This document shows positions 60,136 through 64,000 of a stretch of 64,000 nt of DNA, piece after piece. Position 1 is the first letter of the stretch. Every line of letters starts with the position of its first letter. The notes beneath the pieces are model-generated. The model saw nothing but the letters and a program-made list of their open reading frames with translations. It was not told the origin of the DNA and did no database searches. The translations under genes and the position numbers were made by a program. This DNA is from Bolinopsis microptera (Eukaryota; Ctenophora; Tentaculata; Lobata; Bolinopsidae): contig NC_087078.1 of NCBI RefSeq assembly GCF_026151205.1, positions 18,701,765 to 18,765,764 of the forward strand. The letters are read 5' to 3'.

Positions 60136-60457
60136 GGGTATTACTGTAGCTGCTATTCTCATTCCATGTTCTCAGGTCTAGCATAATGCTATCTACAGTA
60201 TCTGCATAAGATGCAGCAGGCAGTAGGGCGGAGCTCACTGCTTTATTTATACATTACTCTAGCTCTTTCATCAGTATTCTAGCTTGATAGACAGTATAAC
60301 ATGGGGTCACCTGTTCGTTGCAGCAGACACCCCCCCATATTGACGTATAATGGTAAAAACTACTGTAGGTCTAGACGAGTATTACGTATTAAATTCTCTA
60401 AAACTTAGTGGGGTTTTTTAGTGATCTAACTCTATAACATAAAATGTCGAGATAAAA

Positions 60458-60548
60458 ATGAACAATGATAGTTTAACTGTCTATAGGATAGAGTCGAAAG
60501 CAGGTGAAACATTAAACCAGACAGAGATATACAGAATGTACAGGGTTG
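60458..60548 (+). CDS. First exon of a possible small nested gene
   Basis: ATG after an in-frame TAA. It encodes MNNDSLTVYRIESKAGETLN then QTEIYRMYRV and ends at a strong donor GGGTTG|GTAAGT in phase 1. The next candidate exons (60883, 61332) chain in phase. No family recognised and no signal peptide. Confidence 0.35.
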
Positions 60549-60882
60549 GTAAGTTGGGATGTCTAGTTTTGGGCACTCGAAACTGGAGGTTGAGTATGCG
60601 ATATGACTCGTGGAATTATTATTACATCCTGTCAGTAAACCGTGCAGCGAATCTCTCTTGAGAGAAAACCTGCGATTCTGCGAGCATTATATTGACATAT
60701 TATACCTAGAGCCCAGCAAGCATTAACTCAACCCCTGTATTGACCACACAGTTATATAATATATATACCATGTGACTTGTTTGTGACTTGTTTGTGACTA
60801 GTGAAGTTAGGACTGCAATGCTAAATAGAGCTGTAAAAGTAAAGTAAGTGACTTGTTTGTGACTCGTTCGATATCCTGGTAG

Positions 60883-60923
60883 TAATACGCACTACATCCT
60901 GGTATTCCTGGAGAAGGAGACAG
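60883..60923 (+). CDS. 41-base possible second exon
   Basis: Acceptor ATATCCTGGTAG|TA, donor GAGACAG|GTATAT, phase 1 in and phase 0 out, encoding IRTTSWYSWRRRQ. An alternative frame (NTHYILVFLEKET) is also open but does not chain. It is very short, so low certainty. Confidence 0.25.
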
Positions 60924-61019
60924 GTATATGAGTTACTTTCTCCCGTGATGATGGGAACATAACTAATTACTGTGCAGCCCTGTCATTTACTGCGGTCCAT
61001 ATTCACCCTTAATGTGTCA

Positions 61020-61270
61020 GTCGTACTGACGCACTCTGCGTACTGACGTACCCTGTGTACTGACGTACCCCGGGCCGCGTACTGACGTACCCCGCGCGGC
61101 GTACTGACGTACCCCACGTACTGACGTACCCCACGTACTGACGTACCCCGCGTACTGACGTACCCCGCGTACTGACGCACTCTGCGTACTGACGCACTCT
61201 GCGTACTGACGCACTCTGCGTACTGACGTACCCCACGTACTGACGTACCCCGCGTACTGACGTACCGTCT
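61020..61270. repeat. 17-18-bp minisatellite (gtactgacgtaccccgc)n
   Basis: About 15 units alternating gtaccccgc, gtaccccac and gcactctgc endings after gtactgac. It lies in the putative intron between the small plus-strand exons. Confidence 0.95.
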
Positions 61271-61331
61271 ACTGTTAACACAATGATGCAACAACAACTC
61301 CCGCTTATAGGTCTGGTTTCCTGTTTTACAG

Positions 61332-61403
61332 TGGTATTATGAGAGTGAGGAGCTACCCAACATTGAGCTGGAGCACCCAGAACACAGAGCACAGAGCTGT
61401 TAA
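61332..61403 (+). CDS. Possible terminal exon of the small nested gene
   Basis: Excellent acceptor GTTTCCTGTTTTACAG|TGG, then WYYESEELPNIELEHPEHRA QSC and TAA. Phase 0 in fits the donor at 60923. A second frame is open as well (ends LNLNT), so the frame choice rests on chaining. Confidence 0.35.
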   Translation, partial: WYYESEELPNIELEHPEHRAQSC

Positions 61404-62876
61404 CAAATACCTGAACTTAAATACCTGAACTTCGGTATTCGTTGAGGGATGCCCATCATCAGCATATCTTTAATTCTGTCAATATATAACGTTAACTTCC
61501 GGCTGAGATTTCAAACTGTTAACACCAATTAACCGCTATCATTAGCTAAATTCTCATGCTAACAAAGATAAGAGTATCTTGGGCCACTGTAAACACAAGT
61601 TTCTCAATTTAGCGCCCTGTAAGAATGTAAGCTCTCACACTTAACACATACACACTACACACTGAAGAAACAGTGTACAGAGGGTACAGTGTACAGTGCA
61701 GTGTACCCTCGGTACACTGCCGGTACAGCTGAACTGGTGTCGACAGATCAGGGATGAAACTGACAGTCCTACTTCTGACAGTCCTACTAGTAACTTGTTC
61801 TATATTATAAGCTGGCCCGGCCTCCTGAGCTCGGGGTGTTACATTGACCAGTCTTCATATTTATTATGGATATTATCTGCCTCTGAGAACTCGGTGTCCT
61901 TTTCGGAGTCTACCCCTAGAATTCACCTCCCAGACTTGGCTAGATCCTTGATTGGGAGTTATTCACATGTGCACACTACTATACTACCACACTACGCATT
62001 CTTAACACGTCTTGTTATGGTCTAGTTACATGAATAGGCTGGCTAAGGTATGTAACAGTGTCTACTGGTATGCTCATCAGGGACAGTTCAGATTAGTACA
62101 CACAGCACCACATGTACCGTGTATTGTACTGCTTAGTGGGTTGTTGTTTTGTAACAAACACAGTGGTGGCCCACTGTGCAAGGGTCCCTCAACACTGTAT
62201 ATCACACTCAATACTGCACTGGGACGGAGTGGGTCTCATTTTAAAGCAAAGATTCCTAATATTTGTGCGTACCTGCTTGATCTGAGCGGCTTCTTCTATT
62301 TTAACATGATAACTCGGAGGGATTAACGGCCCTTAAAACCGAGTACCCCCCCCCCCCCCCCCCCCCCCCTCCGAGCACCAACATCTAACAAACAGCAGCT
62401 TGCCAGCATTCCGTACATGTTGTTTCCTGGTCCCACAATAACAAAGTCAACTTTCTCCTTTTAAGAGAATGAATAAATGCTATACTTTTAAACACAAGTT
62501 AAGTCCTGGTGGAGGCAGGTCCGGCGGAATGAATCACTGCTATTTCTCAAGCTGGGAGCATCAAGTCAAAACAATGCCGTGCTGAGCCGTATACAGGCCG
62601 CCCAAAAGTTTAACAGCAAGAATTAAAATAAGTGTTAAACAATGCCACAATGCATTCGAATAGATGAGTCAATCAAGACAGACAAGGGAAGGTATTATTG
62701 CAATAAATAACTATAAATGATATTGTTATTGTTTGTGATACGGTGTGATGCAGCAGATAGTGAGTTTTATTAATGGTGAGTAGCTGGCACCAGCTCAGGT
62801 AATTGTTCTAGGTAAATATTGTAAATATTGATAAAACTATGTATACAGTCCAGGGTGCAGGTGTATACATTCCAAG
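61404..62876. other. Non-coding or unresolved stretch
   Basis: Two overlapping non-ATG plus frames (61696-62025 and 62012-62326) could be a frame-shifted remnant but show no recognisable motif. Poly(C) of 24 bases lies at 62346-62369. Confidence 0.3.
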
Positions 62877-63031
62877 CTAGGGTGTGCAGGCAGTTTGACG
62901 AGAAGAGAAGACCCTTTTCTCTTGCAAAATTAAGATACAACGTTAAAAGTTTCCTACACGAACTACAATATATGGCACGTGCGGAGAGAAGTGACGTTGA
63001 CTTTATTGCAAAGCGTCAAGATAACCTATAA
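62877..63031 (+). CDS. Possible terminal exon on the plus strand
   Basis: From ATTCCAAG|CT the frame reads ARVCRQFDEKRRPFSLAKLR then YNVKSFLHELQYMARAERSD and VDFIAKRQDNL, and TAA. It is charged and probably helical, with coding-like composition. An upstream ATG exon (MQQIVSFIN, donor AATG|GTGAGT at about 62789) would match in phase. Not recognised. Confidence 0.3.
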
Positions 63032-63201
63032 ATTATAGACGCATATACAACCACACGGACAAAGTTTTTTTCCCCATTTTTAGGCTATCTTGTTCCTAAA
63101 TCCTGCAGGAACCAGAAAAGTGACAGCTAAAGAGTTACCACGTCTGTCGAGGCGGGTTAATGAGGGTAATTTACTGGGAAATATGTGTCTCGTGTAACAC
63201 T

Positions 63202-63462
63202 ACATACCCAACAAAGCTACATCCTACATCCTACATACCCAACATAGCCACATCCTACATACCCAACAAAGCTACATCCTACATCCTACATACCCAACAT
63301 AGCCACATCCTACATACCCAACAAAGCTACATCCTACATCCTACATAGTTACATCCTACATCCTACATACCCAACAAAGCTACATCCTACATCCTACATA
63401 GTTACATCCTACATACCCAACAAAGCTACATCCTACATCCTACATAGTTACATCCTACATTT
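63202..63462. repeat. Composite minisatellite (acatcctacatacccaacaa…)
   Basis: Units of acatcctac joined to ataccc, aacaaagct, atagtt or aacatagcc modules, in a repeating order of about 24-45 bp. Confidence 0.9.
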
Positions 63463-63642
63463 GATATTGTAGAGATAATGAGTGTTGTTGTTAGATAGAT
63501 CCCATATTATAGTGGGTATTGTAATATAATAGGGTGCTAAGTGCCACTAAAATGTCGAGACGAGCACAGTGCTACATAGAATTGATTAAATAAAGTAAAA
63601 TTAAACAGACTGCAACTGTCGTCATAAAGAAACTGTACTCAC

Positions 63643-64000
63643 CGGAACATTATCCACCTCCTCAGGACTAGCGGCACTGCTGGGAGGACTTGTAGCAGTG
63701 GTGGTGGTGGTGGTGGTGGTGGTGGTGGGTGACCGCTGTGGCGCTGTGGTGGTGGTGGGTGACCGCTGTGGCGCTGGACTCCTCCTCTCATGAGCAGTCC
63801 TCCTTGTCCCGCTCCGGGGACTGCGCTCCTGAGTCAGCTGTTTGGGAGTAGTGGGAGTTCTAGCAGCAGCACCCCCCACTTTGTCCTGCTGAAACTCACG
63901 TGACTGGTCACGTGTTAGTTGGCGCTGAGGGTCCCGCTGGAACTCCCGCTGATCATCCTTACTGTACTCCCTGTGTATTTTGTCACGTGATTTGTCTCTC
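63643..64000 (-). CDS. Right-edge partial exon of the giant gene
   Basis: The minus frame is open from the window edge to a strong donor GTTCCG|GTGAGT (phase 0). It begins with a highly charged, probably helical stretch (QREFQRDPQRQLTRDQSREF) and moves into RSPRSGTRRTAHERRSPAPQ. A run of ten threonines coded by a (GTGGTG)-type microsatellite (63700-63730) and TSPPSSAASPEEVDNVP follow. No folded domain is visible. Its phase matches 47782, about 16 kb downstream; further exons of phase 0-0 in that gap cannot be excluded. A SOWAH-type N-terminal domain, if present, would lie beyond the edge. Confidence 0.75.

Noticed and set aside
58565-60238. Long minus frames with PHTRVQYCPTPECNT repeats
   Set aside because: Minisatellite translations that run into the hAT-type element and unique DNA.
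61696-62326. Two overlapping plus frames that might be one frameshifted gene
   Set aside because: Neither begins with ATG and neither shows a recognisable domain.

Overview
The window is animal nuclear DNA. It is AT-rich, with GT-AG introns of hundreds of bases to about 16 kb, many minisatellites, a 5'-truncated LINE, a hAT-type element with an exact 8-bp target duplication, and MITE-like repeats. There are no prokaryotic operons, and TGA, TAA and TAG all act as stops. An invertebrate fits best. The repeat families (the CACATATTACGTAAT inverted ends, the ACGTAGCCAGG ends) remind me of marine invertebrates such as cnidarians, but the species cannot be fixed from this sequence.

Main result: on the minus strand, exons with good splice sites and mutually compatible reading phases run from the right edge (64000) to about 14.4 kb, and possibly to the left edge. 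I read them as one very large gene. Exons in transcription order: >=64000-63643, 47782-47688, 46941-46848, 35971-35926, 34528-34262, 26148-26035, ~25157/25173-24750, 24040-23891, 23550-23392, 23077-22963, 20215-20119, 19878-19784, 15832-15068, 14477-14399 (stop). The four exons between 25.2 and 22.9 kb encode a Sosondowah (SOWAH)-type ankyrin module. The flanking exons are Ser/Arg/Pro-rich, low-complexity and scaffold-like. Several ends look alternative: read-through to a stop at 22932, a large proline-rich exon at 22035-20931 ending in a PDZ-ligand-like tail, read-through at 15013, and the small exon at 14399. A Gln/Pro-rich exon (1724-590) and a partial exon (80-1) at the left edge are also in compatible phase; they are either a continuation or the next gene.

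The plus strand, inside the introns of that gene, carries candidate nested genes that look secreted or membrane-bound: an FN3-like/TM exon with one in-frame TGA (18.9-19.4 kb), a netrin-module-like fragment (33.4 kb), a signal-peptide plus helical-protein exon set (37.8-39.5 kb), an Ig V-like exon (42.2-42.5 kb), a cytoplasmic-tail-like terminal exon (45.7-46.0 kb), and small exons at 60.5-61.4 kb and 62.9-63.0 kb. None is complete with certainty.

Repeats make up much of the rest: about 18 tandem arrays with 9- to 55-bp units, including 29-bp (5.2-6.4 kb), 20-bp (11.3-12.2 and 51.6-52.7 kb), 9-bp (22.1-22.8 kb), 55-bp (53.9-54.3 kb), ~32-bp G-rich (57.0-57.5 kb) and 23-bp (58.7-60.1 kb, split by a hAT element). 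Three tandem arrays straddle exon/intron junctions and multiply the 5' splice site, which is the most unusual local pattern.
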